Shown: positions 63,161-64,000 of the stretch, in pieces
Layout: each line of letters begins with the position of its first letter
How positions within the stretch are numbered: the first letter of the stretch is position 1
Source of the DNA: Neisseria montereyensis
Lineage (GTDB): Bacteria; Pseudomonadota; Gammaproteobacteria; Burkholderiales; Neisseriaceae
NCBI RefSeq assembly: GCF_024834045.1
Contig: NZ_JANUXW010000002.1
Coordinates: forward strand, 186,001 to 250,000
Reading direction: 5' to 3'
Length of the DNA: 64,000 bases
Program-made: the position numbers and the translations under genes
Notes under the pieces: model-generated
Database searches by the model: none
Told to the model about the DNA's origin: nothing
The model's input: only the letters and a program-made list of their open reading frames with translations

Positions 63161-64000
63161 ATGAAAAAGCTCCTCATTTCTTTACTTGTTATCATTGTGT
63201 TGGTTTTTGCCGGCATGCCTTATTATCTCGGCCTGAAGGCCGAAGAAAGCCTGAATGCGCAACAGCAGATGCTTTCACAATCCGGTGTTTTAACGGTTGA
63301 ATCTTATCAATATGAACGCGGTTGGTTTGGTGCCACGGAAACCATGGTGGTGCGTTTGAAACCGGCATTGTTTCATAACACTCAAAAATATCTGCCGGAT
63401 AATATCAAAACATTATTAAAAGAACCGGTAACCATTGTTAACCATATCAAACACGGCCCGTTTGCCGCAGGCATTTCCCCCGTTCGCGCTTATGTGGAAA
63501 CCGAGTTTCAATATCACCCAGATACTGAAAAAGTATTAACCCGTTTTTTTGGCAAGCAACCACCGGTGCAAATGAGCAATACCGTATATTTGAACGGTAG
63601 CGGCAAGTTGGATATGGCCATTCCTGCTTTTGATTACGAAGAATTGTCGGGCATTAAGCTGAATTGGCAGGGCTTAACCGGTACGGTGGATTATCAAGCC
63701 GATTTTGCCTCTTATATTCAAGATTATCTAATACCTGCCATCAATATTAAGTTGGCCGATAAAGGCGATATTGCGATGGAAAACCTGCATGTTCGGGCAG
63801 ATACGGCCGACAGCAGCAACCAACTTGCCTTGGGCAGCAGCAGTTTGACACTGGATAAATTTTCTATGCAGTGGCAGGAAGGCTTTGACTACAATGTTAA
63901 AGCCAATGAATTGGTGAATTTGGTGACCGATTTGCAAATCGGTGCCTTTATCAACCCGACCGGCACGGTGCCGCCTTCTAAGGTTGAAGTGGAAAAACTA
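63161..64000 (+). CDS. YdgA family (DUF945) protein, N-terminal part
   Basis: 280 codons from the ATG at 63161 to the window end, no stop. N-terminal signal/anchor (KKLLISLLVIIVLVFAGMPYY), then the DUF945 pattern: SYQYERGWFGATETMVV, IKHGPFAAG and repeats of beta-strand modules. Periplasmic, function unknown; E. coli YdgA is about 500 residues, so roughly half is seen. Confidence 0.85.
   Translation, partial: MKKLLISLLVIIVLVFAGMPYYLGLKAEESLNAQQQMLSQSGVLTVESYQYERGWFGATETMVVRLKPALFHNTQKYLPDNIKTLLKEPVTIVNHIKHGPFAAGISPVRAYVETEFQYHPDTEKVLTRFFGKQPPVQMSNTVYLNGSGKLDMAIPAFDYEELSGIKLNWQGLTGTVDYQADFASYIQDYLIPAINIKLADKGDIAMENLHVRADTADSSNQLALGSSSLTLDKFSMQWQEGFDYNVKANELVNLVTDLQIGAFINPTGTVPPSKVEVEKL

Overview
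The window is a chromosomal stretch of a Neisseria-type bacterium (family Neisseriaceae). The clearest sign is the DNA uptake sequence, whose core GCCGTCTGAA occurs dozens of times, mostly in the AG form (AGGCCGTCTGAA) and often as inverted pairs that act as terminators between genes. Gene content agrees: MisR/MisS-like two-component genes, a PglL-like oligosaccharyltransferase, a UbiM-like hydroxylase, MacAB with a NodT-type lipoprotein, and ComP, the pilin that binds the uptake sequence. The AG form and moderate GC fit a commensal or animal-associated Neisseria better than N. meningitidis or N. gonorrhoeae; the species cannot be fixed from this sequence.

Layout. 1-690: start of prpF (2-methylcitrate cycle). 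927-1487: small membrane protein. 1585-4375: AT-rich, uptake-sequence-free operon of a 48-residue repeat protein, a HicA-like protein and a 772-residue ankyrin protein, headed by a perfect palindrome. 4560-8741: aldehyde/electrophile cluster (GST, CurA-like reductase, YqhD, divergent YqhC-like regulator). 8852-11082: second AT-rich, uptake-sequence-free cassette of three unknown genes, one with a PD-(D/E)XK nuclease motif, directly behind hrpA. 11110-31777: mainly housekeeping (hrpA, thioesterase, fba, thioinosine phosphorylase, mog, rluB, misRS, pglL, relA, macAB-nodT).

31778-39980: two type IV pilin-like genes (the second is comP), grxB, maf, an SDR enzyme, then a CheA-like membrane kinase, CheY-like regulator and CheX-like phosphatase in a lineage without flagella, followed by a decayed IS3-family element sitting inside an uptake-sequence hairpin. 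39995-50629: ubiM-like, rpmA/rplU divergent from ispB, tRNA-Arg(CCU), queuosine genes (yhhQ, queF under a preQ1 riboswitch, later tgt), an antiporter and small genes. 50800-64000: ung, gshB-dgkA, a pyruvate oxidase inserted between two dgkA paralogues, a copper chaperone, mpl, an NSS transporter, rlmE-ftsH, yhbY and the start of a YdgA-like gene.

The most interesting parts are the two AT-rich cassettes, the CheA-CheY-CheX relay, the 21-bp direct repeats that frame the pyruvate oxidase insert next to a DgkA paralogue lacking its catalytic acidic residues, and the way uptake sequences serve as stop codon, start codon, terminator and protein linker. Functions are inferred from sequence motifs recognised by eye; no database search was run.
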